Shown: positions 36,233-45,868 of the stretch, in pieces | Layout: each line of letters opens with the position of its first letter | Position numbering within the stretch: the first letter of the stretch is position 1 | NCBI RefSeq assembly: GCF_026586665.1 | Contig: NZ_JAODIY010000009.1 | Location: 248,001-312,000, forward strand | Direction: 5' to 3' | Length of the DNA: 64,000 nucleotides | DNA from: Halovenus rubra | GTDB taxonomy: Archaea; Halobacteriota; Halobacteria; Halobacteriales; Haloarculaceae | Made by a program: the position numbers and the translations under genes | Notes under the pieces: generated by a model | Databases searched by the model: none | Told to the model about the DNA's origin: nothing | The model's input: the letters and a program-made list of their open reading frames with translations, nothing else

Positions 36233-38155
36233 ATGTCTACACCAAACGGTACCGGAGAAAACGGTACCGACCTCGCTGACGAGTCTGCAGAATCGACTGT
36301 TGTCTCCGACCTTGCACCGCAATGTACCCTTGATGCTGTCGACTCTGAGGGGTACTATGTCGGAACAGTAAACGGTGTCGTCGAATACGGCGTCTTTGTC
36401 GATCTCTCGGACTCAGTCTCTGGACTTGTTCACTCGTCGAATCTTAACGGAGCGTACGACGTTGGCGACGAGTTAGTCGTCGAACTCGCCGAGGTTCGCT
36501 CGGATGGTGACGTGAGCTTTGCCGAAGTAGAACTTGACGAGTTTTCCCGGAAAACAGTCGGTCCAGGTGAAAAGATTACCGCAGCTACCCTTTCCGAGAA
36601 GACGGGCGACCTCGGTCATCTTGACGGTCGTGTCGTCCAGATAAAACAGACAGGCGGCCCCACAATCTTCCAAGTCAGGACCACAGCTGGGGTTGTGCCC
36701 TGCGCTGCCTTTGAGGATGCGGGTGTCCGAGCCTACCCCAGCATCGAACTTGACGATATTGTCAGGGTTGTTGGAACACCTGAGCCACGCGATGACTATA
36801 TTCAGATAGAGACCAACAGCCTCTCAACGCTCACTGGAACTGATGAAACTGAAGTCGTCGAACAGCTTGATGCCAGAACCTCCGAGTTGGCGCAGCCGGA
36901 AGATGTTGACACACTTGTTGACTGGCCAGCCTTCGAAAAGCTCTCCGAGGACCTACAGGATGTCGCTCAGCAACTTCGGGAGACAGTTCTTGACGGTCGT
37001 CCAATTCGCATTCGTCACCACGCCGATGGCGATGGTCTCTGTGCCAGCGTTCCGTTGCAGCACGCACTCGAACGGTTCATTGCTGAGACGTGGGAAGACC
37101 CGGAGGCACCACGACACCTGCTCAAACGACTTCCAAGCAAGGCCCCATTCTACGAACTCGAAGACGTTACACGGGACCTGAACTTCGCGCTCGAAAACCG
37201 GAAACGCCACGGGCAAAAGCTCCCACTATTCTTGATGCTTGACAACGGGAGTACTGAAGAAGACACGCCTGCCTACCGCAATCTCAAACACTATGACGTT
37301 CCGATTCTCGTAGTCGACCATCACCACCCCGACCCTGATGCGGTTCGAGACCTCGTAGAGAAACACGTCAACCCATACCTCGACGGTGAAGATTATCGCA
37401 TCACAACGGGAATGATGTGTGTTGAAATTGCGCGGATGATAGATACTGAGATTACGGACGATATTCGACACGTTCCAGCCGTTGCCGGTCTCTCAGACCG
37501 TTCAGACGGCGAAGCGATGGATGACTACCTTGCACTCGCCCAGGAAGAAGGGTATACCAAACGACGCTTGGTCGACATCGGCGAAGCGCTCGATTATGCA
37601 ACGTACTGGCTCAAGTACAACGATGGGCGGGAGTTGGTGAACGACCTACTCAACGTGAACTGCGACGACCACGAACGACACGAGGAACTCATCGATATGT
37701 TTGCCGAGCGTGCACAGCGCGATGTTGACGCACAGCTCGATGCTGCACTCGAACACGTCAACCACGAGGAACTCGATAACGATGCCCATCTTTATCGAAT
37801 CGACGTGGAGAGCCACGCGCGGCGGTTCACTTATCCCGCACCCGGTAAGACAACGGGAAAAATCCACGATCAAAAAGTCAAAGAGACGGGCGATCCTGTC
37901 ATCACAATCGGGTATGGTCCTGACTTCGCTGTTTTGCGCTCGGACGGTGTCAGACTCGATATCCCTGAGATGGTCGCTGAGCTAAAAGAAGAGGTCCCCG
38001 GCGGCGGTGTCTCCGGTGGTGGCCACCTCGTAGTCGGTTCTATCAAGTTTGTCAGCGGCATGCGCGAGGAAGTCATCGACGCACTCGTCGAGAAGATGGC
38101 AGATGCCGAACTCGACGAGGGACTCGGTAGCTCTGCGGTGCTTTCCGAGGAATAA
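36233..38155 (+). CDS. DHH-family phosphoesterase with S1 domain (RecJ-like)
   Basis: The 640-residue protein starts MSTPNGTGENGTDLADES. An S1-type OB domain (GYYVGTVNGVVEYGVFVDLS) and a second OB-like region (DGRVVQIKQTGG) come first. The DHH domain follows (RIRHHADGDGLCASVPLQ; FLMLDNGSTEED; VDHHHPDPD), then a DHHA1 domain with GGGVSGGGHLVVGSIKF. This is the archaeal RecJ/GAN-like set-up for single-strand nucleic acid exonuclease activity. The nuclease ligands (DGD, DN, DHHH) appear intact. It stands alone, divergent from JAMM-ribL. Confidence 0.9.
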   Translation: MSTPNGTGENGTDLADESAESTVVSDLAPQCTLDAVDSEGYYVGTVNGVVEYGVFVDLSDSVSGLVHSSNLNGAYDVGDELVVELAEVRSDGDVSFAEVELDEFSRKTVGPGEKITAATLSEKTGDLGHLDGRVVQIKQTGGPTIFQVRTTAGVVPCAAFEDAGVRAYPSIELDDIVRVVGTPEPRDDYIQIETNSLSTLTGTDETEVVEQLDARTSELAQPEDVDTLVDWPAFEKLSEDLQDVAQQLRETVLDGRPIRIRHHADGDGLCASVPLQHALERFIAETWEDPEAPRHLLKRLPSKAPFYELEDVTRDLNFALENRKRHGQKLPLFLMLDNGSTEEDTPAYRNLKHYDVPILVVDHHHPDPDAVRDLVEKHVNPYLDGEDYRITTGMMCVEIARMIDTEITDDIRHVPAVAGLSDRSDGEAMDDYLALAQEEGYTKRRLVDIGEALDYATYWLKYNDGRELVNDLLNVNCDDHERHEELIDMFAERAQRDVDAQLDAALEHVNHEELDNDAHLYRIDVESHARRFTYPAPGKTTGKIHDQKVKETGDPVITIGYGPDFAVLRSDGVRLDIPEMVAELKEEVPGGGVSGGGHLVVGSIKFVSGMREEVIDALVEKMADAELDEGLGSSAVLSEE

Positions 38156-38178
38156 ACAGAATCCTGCTCTGTGAAAGG

Positions 38179-38520
38179 TTACTCCAGTAATCCGAGATCA
38201 GTCGCGTGCCGTTCGAGACGACTATTCTCTCGGTAATCCTGCTCGGAGAGTTTCGTCTTGTGTAACCGATAGGTATTTTGCGTGTTGTCATACCGCAGAT
38301 AGCCAAAGTTGACGAGTTCGCGGCGAACCAGAACAGGGTCATCAAAGTGAGACTCAAGTGTTTCAGTAACTTCGTTTTTCTGGTAGGTATCTCCTCTCTC
38401 GAATTTCTCGGCGAGACGTTCTAGAATAATCTGTTTCAACGCATCGTTTCTTGGAAGTCTCGCTCGTTCCAAACACGACTGGTAGAACGATTCTGGGTCA
38501 CGGTCGTAGTTAATATCCAT
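38179..38520 (-). CDS. DUF2087-type small protein
   Basis: The 113-residue protein has the DUF2087 feature in its second half (RRELVNFGYLRYDNTQNTYRL), a winged-helix-like fold that often accompanies nucleic-acid regulators. The first half is helical (LKQIILERLAEKFERGDTY). Its role is unknown. It is convergent with the DHH gene, 23 bases apart, and 38 bases downstream of the phospholipase D-like gene on the same strand. Confidence 0.75.
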   Translation of the reverse strand: MDINYDRDPESFYQSCLERARLPRNDALKQIILERLAEKFERGDTYQKNEVTETLESHFDDPVLVRRELVNFGYLRYDNTQNTYRLHKTKLSEQDYRENSRLERHATDLGLLE

Positions 38521-38558
38521 AGGAGTTCGTCTAATGGAGCTAAAATGTGTTTTTTGAT

Positions 38559-40157
38559 CTACTCTTCAAATCTAATTTTCTGTCCAGCGATAACCGCGAT
38601 GATTGCACCGACTAGACAGGCAAGAATGTATCCAACGGGAACGTCAGTCCCCTCGTCGCTGCTCCAGTCGCTTTCGAACACAGTCTGGAAATAGTCCCCG
38701 ACCGCTTGGCCTTCGAGTAACAGACCAACCTCTCTGTTCTCCCGAACAGAGTTGTTGTTCCAGTTTGCACTCCCGACAAAAGTTTTGTTTCCATCAACAA
38801 TTAGTCCTTTTGCATGAATTTTCTCGAACTGGCCGTCCGGCTCAGCAATACGGACAGAGAGTGACAAATCCTTGCTTGCGGCCTGTTTATCGAGCCAGCG
38901 CTTTAGTTGACGGTTCTCTTCTTCGGCATACCACGCACCCGAGAGGAGAATACGTACCTCAACACCGCGTTTGGCGGCATCGATAGCAGTAGTCAGCAAT
39001 GGGAATCCGCGGCTCCCGATTTGAACCTGCATAATATCGATTGACTCCTCTGCATTCCGGATTGTCTCGGTCAACGTTGCTTCGAGATTATCGGGCGCAA
39101 GTAGCAAGTGCGTCCGGTCGACAGGCAATGACGCCGCCTCGAACTGTTGTGGAAACTGCTTGTCAGCTGGTTCCTCTTCAGTCACAGTTTGTTTTTCAGA
39201 GTTCAACCATGACTGCGTATCGACCCAGCTCGAATCAGCCTGAAAGGTTTCGGCTAACCCCGTTACAATGTGTTGTTGGTCGGTTATGACTCCCCAGCCT
39301 CGACTAGACTCACCTCCAAGCCCCGAGCGCTTCCAGTTTTCTGTAGTGACGAGTGCGCGGTCGTCGACGATTGCATACTTCGGATGGTGGTATCTGTACC
39401 GAGCCAACTCACCTGAAATTACTTGAACGTCAATGCCAGAGCGGGTTAGGCGGTCGAGAGCTGATGCGCTTTGAGAACTGAGTCCGCCCACAGGACTGGC
39501 TTCAAGAAGTACCGTGACGGTAACCCCACGGTTGTGTGCTTCTATTAACTCATCTATATAATCGTCTGAAGAAATCGTATATCCAGCTAACAAAATACGC
39601 TCGGTGGCATTAGAAAGAAAGTGAACCGCACGTGCAGGTTCATCGGGTAGGACAAACGCTTCAATGTCCTCTCCTGTCTGTGTGACAATCGGCTGGTCAG
39701 TTCGACCAAGTGCCTCCCATGTCTCCGATGTAGTGTTGTACCGTTCCCCCTCAGGTGCGCGCCCATACCTAACCTCGTCGACAACTGTGCCGTTCCGAAG
39801 AAGCTGTACCCGTTCACCGTTGTTCGCTAGTTGGATTCTCTCAGGGAGCGACACAACATTGTGCTTTGTCACTGACTGCGTTCGGTTAGCTGCTGTCGAA
39901 AATGTAAGATACGAACGGTTGGTTGCCGTAGTACTGGGCCGAGCCGAGAGGCGAACTGACGCCTGTTCATCGGCAAGCCGGTAGGCAGAAATGTTCGTTC
40001 CTTCCGGTGCCGTGATTCTGACAAACTCGCCGCTATCGCCGGGTGTCACCGGGTTCGGATATATCTCGACGATTTCTGGCTCGGCAGTCTGTGGTGATCC
40101 GATACCAGCGAAGAGGCAAACACAGAGTATCGCTGTTGCGTACACTGCTGAATGCAC
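38559..40157 (-). CDS. Exported, membrane-anchored phospholipase D-like protein with lamin-tail domain
   Basis: The 532-residue protein starts at the GTG giving a Sec signal (AVYATAILCVCLFAGIGSPQ). A lamin-tail-like beta domain (VEIYPNPVTPGDSGEFVRIT) follows, then two PLD domains with H-x-K motifs: HHPKYAIVDD...TTENW and KIHAKGLIVDGNK...GSANWNN. A C-terminal membrane helix (YILACLVGAIIAVIAG) anchors it. The active site faces outside, so lipids or extracellular DNA are the likely substrates. The start is fixed by a TATA-like box at 40181-40189. A further 63 in-frame codons upstream have no signal character and were dropped. Confidence 0.88.
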   Translation of the reverse strand: MHSAVYATAILCVCLFAGIGSPQTAEPEIVEIYPNPVTPGDSGEFVRITAPEGTNISAYRLADEQASVRLSARPSTTATNRSYLTFSTAANRTQSVTKHNVVSLPERIQLANNGERVQLLRNGTVVDEVRYGRAPEGERYNTTSETWEALGRTDQPIVTQTGEDIEAFVLPDEPARAVHFLSNATERILLAGYTISSDDYIDELIEAHNRGVTVTVLLEASPVGGLSSQSASALDRLTRSGIDVQVISGELARYRYHHPKYAIVDDRALVTTENWKRSGLGGESSRGWGVITDQQHIVTGLAETFQADSSWVDTQSWLNSEKQTVTEEEPADKQFPQQFEAASLPVDRTHLLLAPDNLEATLTETIRNAEESIDIMQVQIGSRGFPLLTTAIDAAKRGVEVRILLSGAWYAEEENRQLKRWLDKQAASKDLSLSVRIAEPDGQFEKIHAKGLIVDGNKTFVGSANWNNNSVRENREVGLLLEGQAVGDYFQTVFESDWSSDEGTDVPVGYILACLVGAIIAVIAGQKIRFEE

Positions 40158-40180
40158 AGTGCGTGCTGGCCACGGTATCG

Positions 40181-40189
40181 GATATAAAC
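40181..40189 (-). promoter_or_regulatory. TATA-like box for the phospholipase D-like gene
   Basis: GTTTATATC on the minus strand, 24-32 bases before the GTG at 40157, indicates a leaderless transcript. Confidence 0.55.
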
Positions 40190-40594
40190 TATTGGCTGTT
40201 CGGCCAGATTTCAATGTGCTGCCCAACCTCAACACAGAACCTTGATTACACGGCACGACACTACATCTTAATGAGAGTGGTGGCGATGACGAAACGTTAC
40301 CCCCACTGAGCCCTTTCTGATGAGAGCGTTTGGACCGAGCCACCACAACCTCAGTCTGTGTGTATGAGGGCCGTCTGTGGCTGATAGATTAGTGAGATAT
40401 TCATTACTGAAATGTTAAAAGTATGTGTGATGGATTATGATACATACAATACAATTCGAACCCAGAATTAGAGAAAATAATTAAAAAAGAGTACCTGGCG
40501 TTTGAGAAGCTATCTGAACAATGTGTAACGCTAACGATGATATTACAACTTCTCGTTAGAATTAATACCAACGAGATGAAAGTGACTAGTAGCG
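40190..40594. other. A/T-rich spacer upstream of the PadR gene
   Basis: No gene seen. The part from about 40380 to 40580 is notably A/T-rich. GAATTAATACC at 40559-40569 lies about 26-36 bases before the PadR start and could be its promoter. Confidence 0.4.
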
Positions 40595-40870
40595 ATGCAC
40601 GACTTGACAGGATTTCAGCGTGACTTGCTGTACATAACTGCCGGAATGACTGAGCCACATGGCTTGGCGATCAAAGAAGAACTCGAAGAGTACTATGGGA
40701 CGGAAATCCAGCACGGCCGGCTCTACCCAAACTTGGATACACTGGTCGAAAAGGGCCTCGTCGAAAAAGGAGAAATCGACAAACGAACCAATTCATACAA
40801 TGTAACGAACCGTGGTGACCGAGAGCTTAAAGCACGAGAGGACTGGAAAAAACAGTATATCGAATTGTAA
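40595..40870 (+). CDS. PadR-family transcriptional regulator
   Basis: The 91-residue winged-helix protein matches the PadR core: LTGFQRDLLYITAGM, then GLAIKEELEEYYGTEIQHGR and LYPNLDTLVEKGLVEKGEID. The length fits the short haloarchaeal form, which lacks the C-terminal coiled coil. The target is unknown; glpA-glpB downstream is 606 bases away. Confidence 0.9.
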   Translation: MHDLTGFQRDLLYITAGMTEPHGLAIKEELEEYYGTEIQHGRLYPNLDTLVEKGLVEKGEIDKRTNSYNVTNRGDRELKAREDWKKQYIEL

Positions 40871-41476
40871 CGGCGTCTGTAGCTTGGACTCTCAGTTGTC
40901 AACCTCTCTGGATACCCTCTCTATATACCCGTCTATGGTACCGGGCCGGGTGGGAGACCGATTCACTGGTTTGGGAGTGGTTCGGACCAATTACTTTTCT
41001 TTCGTAGTGTCATCGAGGGCATCAATTGAAACACACTCCACTGAAGAATCCGTGAGATAGTTAGCCGGTATTCGTTCCAGACATTGTGCGAGTCTGCTGT
41101 CTGGAGAATATCAAGACCCACCCTCTCAGAGAACGAATCAGCAAAAGAGATGACATAGCAGGAGGTGCCACTGCCGAGAAAACAGGCTGAAGTCACGTTC
41201 TCAGTCTGACTCCGGGTGGTACAGTCGTCACTTACGGTGCTGCCGAGTATCTGGACATAGTGGACCGAGCCGTTGTTGGAGCCTTCGGAACATCACTCGG
41301 ACAAAGAGCACAACAGAATGCCACACGCAAAGTTCAGAATAGTTTTCTGGCCACAGTTGTGGGCAATCACGGAAGTTACGAACAGTCTCGGTCTGTCTTT
41401 GACCATACTGTCGGTTGCTTTCTCGCAGGACAACACACAAATTAAGTGGGCGGATGCCACAGTTAGGTGTACTTGA
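40871..41476. other. Intergenic stretch upstream of glpA
   Basis: The 606 bases hold no gene I can support on either strand. AAATTAAG near 41438-41445 may be part of the glpA promoter. Confidence 0.4.
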
Positions 41477-43225
41477 ATGGGGTACACACCGCACATTCTC
41501 GTTATCGGCGGCGGAGTCATTGGAACAGGCATTGCCCGTGATTTTGCTATCCGAGGGCTTGATGTCACGCTTGCCGAGCGCGGAACGCTCACGGCTGGTA
41601 TAACCGGTCGTTGCTTGGGCGTTCTCTACAGCGGTGCACGCGCTCAGAGCGATCAGTTAGCACAGCGCCTCAAACACGAAAACGAAATACTACACGGGAT
41701 TGCAGGCCACTGTATCAACCACGACGAAAGTCTGCTAGTTACAGATAACGAGGACATATCCGTTGATGAGTTATGTCAGCGCCTCGAACAGCGGTCAATT
41801 TCGTACGATGTTCTCGAAGGTGAGGAGATAGATGCAACTGAACCAGCTCTCTCCGACGACATTGACCGTTTGATACGTGTTCCGGATGCATCTGTTAATC
41901 AGTTCGAATTGACTATCGCCAACGCTCGTAGTGCTCAGAGGTACGGTGCTGAGATTCTGACACAGACCGAGGTGACTGATATTGCAGTTGAGGATGGAAC
42001 CATAGATACGGTTACTCTGGAGTATTCCCCACCCGGGAGAGCAAGCGATGCACTCACTCCTGATGAACCGGTGGCTGATGGCGGCGTACCCGGAAGTACC
42101 AGTGGTGGCACCATGCCGGGTGAGACCAATGACGAACCAAAACAAGTCGAGTCAGGGGAAACTGAAGAACGTGACCCAGACTACATCATCAATGCTGCTG
42201 GTGGGCAAGTCGAAGCGGTAGCTGCCGTTGCGGGAATCAATATGACGTTGGAGTCTCGGAGCGAAACGACTGTCTGTTTCGACAGCAAACCAGTCGAGAC
42301 GCCACTATCGCGCTATCGTTCGGGTAATCAAGAAGCGACAATGACGACAAAGCAAGGGACTGGGGTGCTAGGGACAGTATCCAAGGAAGTTACAGACCAA
42401 ACAGCAGTGACGCCGGCCAACACTAAACAGTTAGTTGATGAGATGAAAGCCATTGTCCCGGCAGTCGGCAACGCACAGCAGGTTCAGTTCTCTTGTGGCG
42501 TTCGGTCGACACATCCATCTCTGGCGAACAAACATGAGTACGCGCTCATCGACCACGGCGACAGACACAACTGCTGGGGAATGACAACAGTTGTCGGCGG
42601 CTCGCTTACAACCCACAGGTACATTGCTGAACGCGTCGCCAACGAGGTGTGTGCCAAATTTGGCATCAGCCGAGAGTGCAAAACAGAGTCCATATCCCTT
42701 CCTGCGACCGAGGAAGCCGTCGAAGCACCGGACATGTCTGCCCCAGAGTCTGTCATTTGTGAAACACATTCTGTCACCCGGTCGGACGTCCAACACGCTC
42801 TTGCTGACGACCTCGTGACTGAGACGGACCTCAATGAGGTTCGGATACGAACTGGTGTAGGACGTGGTGGGTGCAAGGGCAGTTGCTGTGCACACAGGCT
42901 CGTGATGGAGCTGTATCCGGAGTACGACGAAAAGACAATTCGTGCCTCACTCCAATCGTTCCTCGATGACCTGTGGACAGAACAACGAGGGACACTTCAT
43001 GGGAACCAGCTAAAACGTGCGATGCAGACGTATATTTTCCAGAAAGAGTGCCTGAATCTGGCGACACCAGATGTAACGTACGTCAGTACGTCGTCTGAGG
43101 ATGAAGAACACACTACTTCAGAGCCATCAGACAGTGATGAACAGAGAATCAACATAGCAGCGTACGATAGTGGGCCCAGCTCTACCGCTCGGGAACGACC
43201 GGTGTGGGGTGAGCGTCAGCGATGA
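41477..43225 (+). CDS. glpA: Glycerol-3-phosphate dehydrogenase subunit A (divergent)
   Basis: The 582-residue FAD enzyme oxidises sn-glycerol 3-phosphate to dihydroxyacetone phosphate. The FAD motif is VIGGGVIGTGIARDFAIRGL, and a BFD-like [2Fe-2S] region is near the C-terminus (GVGRGGCKGSCCAHRLVMEL). Two features are odd. The usual TGRMHGLLHSGGRYA segment after the FAD motif is TGRCLGVLYSGARAQ here, and residues about 190-232 are a low-complexity acidic insertion (GGVPGSTSGGTMPGETND). It overlaps glpB by ATGA. It may be a second, specialised copy. Confidence 0.88.
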   Translation: MGYTPHILVIGGGVIGTGIARDFAIRGLDVTLAERGTLTAGITGRCLGVLYSGARAQSDQLAQRLKHENEILHGIAGHCINHDESLLVTDNEDISVDELCQRLEQRSISYDVLEGEEIDATEPALSDDIDRLIRVPDASVNQFELTIANARSAQRYGAEILTQTEVTDIAVEDGTIDTVTLEYSPPGRASDALTPDEPVADGGVPGSTSGGTMPGETNDEPKQVESGETEERDPDYIINAAGGQVEAVAAVAGINMTLESRSETTVCFDSKPVETPLSRYRSGNQEATMTTKQGTGVLGTVSKEVTDQTAVTPANTKQLVDEMKAIVPAVGNAQQVQFSCGVRSTHPSLANKHEYALIDHGDRHNCWGMTTVVGGSLTTHRYIAERVANEVCAKFGISRECKTESISLPATEEAVEAPDMSAPESVICETHSVTRSDVQHALADDLVTETDLNEVRIRTGVGRGGCKGSCCAHRLVMELYPEYDEKTIRASLQSFLDDLWTEQRGTLHGNQLKRAMQTYIFQKECLNLATPDVTYVSTSSEDEEHTTSEPSDSDEQRINIAAYDSGPSSTARERPVWGERQR

Positions 43226-44493
43226 GCCATATTGTCGTCGTTGGGGCTGGTCTCAGTGGTAGTATCGCTGCCCTCTCTGCCAAAGAACACGCTCCAGACG
43301 CAGATGTTACACTGCTTTCGACTGCGCCTGAACGATACCGGTACGAATCCGGTCTACTGGGCGTCTTGGGATATACAAACGGTAAAGACCACCCGATAGA
43401 AAGCCCGCTTGAGTCGTTTGCAACCCTCAGCGAGACGCACCCTTATCGTCGAATCGGCGAGGGTGCCATGCGAGATGGGCTTGCGTTTTTCGACAATCTG
43501 TTCGACGCTGAGAGTAGTCTGTCATACAGTAGTGGAACGGAACAGAATGCACTGGTCCCAACAACCGTCGGTAACGTCCGACCCGTCTCCCGGTATCCGG
43601 AGGCTAACTCGGCTGGGCTCGTAAGCGACCAACGACCGATGCATATTGTCGGATTCAACGAGTTGACACACCTTGATGCAGAGTTTGTCGCTGAGTGCCT
43701 CGATAGCACCATGCCCTACGATGTCGACTGGTCGACAGTTCCTCTCCCTGACCAACTCTCTGAAATGACTGCGCTTGCGGAAATCGGTCGTACTCTCGAT
43801 ACATCTTTAGACGATTCACAACAACAGGTGTGCAAAGACCTTGCAGCGGCAGTCAGACCGGAACTCGACATTGAGCCACGTGTTGGCTTCCCTGCTATGC
43901 TGGGAGTGGAAAATCATGCGGCCGTCAGGAGTGAGGTGGCGTCATCACTGCATGCGGAGGTTTTCGAAATCCCGGCTGCCGAACCGCACGTCGGGGGTCT
44001 CCGCCTCAAACGTGCCCTACGTACTCTAGTTGAAGAGGCTGGCATCGAACAAGCCAACGTGACGGTCCGTGAGTTCGATAGCGAGAGCGGAACCATCCAG
44101 TCACTCTCTGTACACAAAGAAGACACCGAGGAGTCAACACGCATCAGCGGAGATGTGTTCGTGCTCGCCACGGGTGGTGTCGCGGCCGGCGGTCTCGTTG
44201 GCACACCTACCGGAGTTCGTGAACCAATCTTCGACTGTTCCATTACTGGACCGTCCAAACCAAGTGCATGGTCGGATTCACAGGCGCTGGGTGACCACCC
44301 GTTTGCAAGCTTTGGCGTCGACGTAACCGCAGAGTTCCAGCCAGCCTCTCCATCGGGCGAGGCAACATACGAGAACCTCCACGCCGTTGGAACAGTACTC
44401 GGTGGACACAACGCTGTACAAGAAGAGTCTCGTGGCGGTGTTGCTATCGCTACAGGATACTCTGTGGGAAAAGACATAGCTGAAAGGTACTGA
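43222..44493 (+). CDS. glpB: Glycerol-3-phosphate dehydrogenase subunit B
   Basis: The 423-residue flavoprotein has the N-terminal dinucleotide motif VVVGAGLSGSIAALSAKEHA and GlpB-type features (GLLGVLGYT, RRIGEGAMRDGLAFF, VFVLATGGVAAGGLVGTP). It is partner of GlpA in the anaerobic-type dehydrogenase. The usual third gene glpC, encoding the iron-sulfur membrane subunit, is not downstream; a convergent ABC ATPase gene starts 6 bases away. Electrons must pass through a GlpC encoded elsewhere or another carrier. Confidence 0.88.
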   Translation: MSHIVVVGAGLSGSIAALSAKEHAPDADVTLLSTAPERYRYESGLLGVLGYTNGKDHPIESPLESFATLSETHPYRRIGEGAMRDGLAFFDNLFDAESSLSYSSGTEQNALVPTTVGNVRPVSRYPEANSAGLVSDQRPMHIVGFNELTHLDAEFVAECLDSTMPYDVDWSTVPLPDQLSEMTALAEIGRTLDTSLDDSQQQVCKDLAAAVRPELDIEPRVGFPAMLGVENHAAVRSEVASSLHAEVFEIPAAEPHVGGLRLKRALRTLVEEAGIEQANVTVREFDSESGTIQSLSVHKEDTEESTRISGDVFVLATGGVAAGGLVGTPTGVREPIFDCSITGPSKPSAWSDSQALGDHPFASFGVDVTAEFQPASPSGEATYENLHAVGTVLGGHNAVQEESRGGVAIATGYSVGKDIAERY

Positions 44494-44499
44494 GACGAG

Positions 44500-45699
44500 T
44501 TATGTCCGCGGATACCAAGCCAGACCGTGGTCAGATTCCAGCGAAACCGAGACCTGCTGCCCGTGTTCGAACGTTTCAGCGTGGTTGTGAAGGCACCGAA
44601 CGGTAGATCCACTGTGTAGCTCTACCTGATAAACGAACGTCGGTCCGTTATACTGTCGGTGAACGATACGCCCGTCAGCAGTTGCTCCCTCAGACGAACT
44701 GGCTTCGAGGTCGTCTGGCCGGACCAAGATGTCAAGATCTGCTCCATCGTAATCCTTTAGCGGTCCGTTCAGTCGCTCTGTCCGAAAGTTCCCGATCTCT
44801 GTTTCGATCATATCATCAAGCACAGTACCGGGCAAGAAGCTTGCTCGCCCGAGGAAACTCGCCACAAAGCGGGATTCTGGGTTCTCAAAGACTTCTTCAG
44901 GTTTTCCGACCTGTTCAAGATGACCGTCGTTCATAATTGCTACACGGTCCGAAATCGACAGTGCTTCCTCCTGGTCGTGCGTGACTGAGATAGCAGTCAC
45001 GCCAGCTTCTTTGAGAATACGACGAACCTCTTCACGCATTTCGATTCGCAACCGAACGTCAAGATTTGAGAACGGCTCATCAAGCAAGAGGACATCTGGT
45101 TCCGGTGCAAGTGAGCGGGCCAGTGCCACACGCTGTTGTTGTCCACCGGAGAGTTGGTCGGGACTCTTATCGCTGTGGTCAGAGAGCCCAACCAGTTCGA
45201 GGAGTTCGTCAGCACGCTGTGCTTTTTTCGTTCTGTCCCAGTCCTTAATCCCGAACGTAATATTCTCTTCGACAGAAAGGTGTGGAAACAGTGCAAAATC
45301 CTGGAACACGAGGCCAACATCGCGGTCCTCTGATGGGATGAATCTGCTGTCGTCGGCGACAACTGTATCCTCAATTTGTATTGACCCTTCAGTTGGCTGT
45401 TCCAACCCCGCAATCATCCGTAGCGTAGTTGTCTTGCCACAGCCAGAGGGGCCAAGAAGTGTCACCAGTTCGCCTGCAGATACAGATAGCGACACCTCCT
45501 CGACAGCACACTCCTGTTCGTACTGTCGAGTCAATCCGTTAATCTTGAGGACAGTCTCGCCGGTCGTAGCGGCGTCGTTGACGGAGTGTGTTGGCGTGAC
45601 AACATTCTCCAATCGTTCCTGGGATTCGGTTTCCGATTGCGATGTGGATGTAATTCGTGCCATAGCAACGTATTCGAGCGGAAACTGCCACGCAATCAC
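44500..45699 (-). CDS. Orphan ABC transporter ATP-binding protein, PotA/FbpC type
   Basis: The 399-residue ATPase has Walker A LLGPSGCGKTTTLRMIAGLE, signature QLSGGQQQRVALARSLAPEP, Walker B VLLLDEPFSNLDVRLRIEMR and a C-terminal TOBE-like domain. The DEPFSNLD type marks importers for polyamines, iron, sulfate or thiamine. No permease or binding protein gene adjoins it. The PotD-like protein at 10155-11393 is 33 kb away. A TATA-like box near 45719-45727 fits a leaderless GTG at 45699; the ATG at 45663 (MARITSTSQSETES) is the alternative. Confidence 0.85.
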   Translation of the reverse strand: MIAWQFPLEYVAMARITSTSQSETESQERLENVVTPTHSVNDAATTGETVLKINGLTRQYEQECAVEEVSLSVSAGELVTLLGPSGCGKTTTLRMIAGLEQPTEGSIQIEDTVVADDSRFIPSEDRDVGLVFQDFALFPHLSVEENITFGIKDWDRTKKAQRADELLELVGLSDHSDKSPDQLSGGQQQRVALARSLAPEPDVLLLDEPFSNLDVRLRIEMREEVRRILKEAGVTAISVTHDQEEALSISDRVAIMNDGHLEQVGKPEEVFENPESRFVASFLGRASFLPGTVLDDMIETEIGNFRTERLNGPLKDYDGADLDILVRPDDLEASSSEGATADGRIVHRQYNGPTFVYQVELHSGSTVRCLHNHAETFEHGQQVSVSLESDHGLAWYPRT

Positions 45700-45855
45700 G
45701 GGTTGGCAGCTAGCTTCTTGATATACTAATTCTTAGGCCCGCAAAAAATATCTATCGGTCCCGTGCGCTCTGAAAAATGCGCTGTCCGCATCTCAGAACG
45801 GATATGAACCCATCTGTTCGGTTCACCTGACCAAAACCTACACGGCGCTGCCCGT

Positions 45856-45863
45856 GGAGAGGT
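45856..45863 (+). promoter_or_regulatory. Shine-Dalgarno site of the thiolase-like gene
   Basis: GGAGAGGT, five bases before the ATG at 45869, fixes the start in a genome where many genes are leaderless. Confidence 0.6.
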
Positions 45864-45868
45864 AAACC

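Noticed and set aside
40963-41494. Small genes in the gap before glpA
   Set aside because: Short frames on both strands with no similarity that I recognise and no start signals.
44981-45721. Plus-strand Ser/Arg-rich protein
   Set aside because: Antisense shadow of the ABC ATPase gene.
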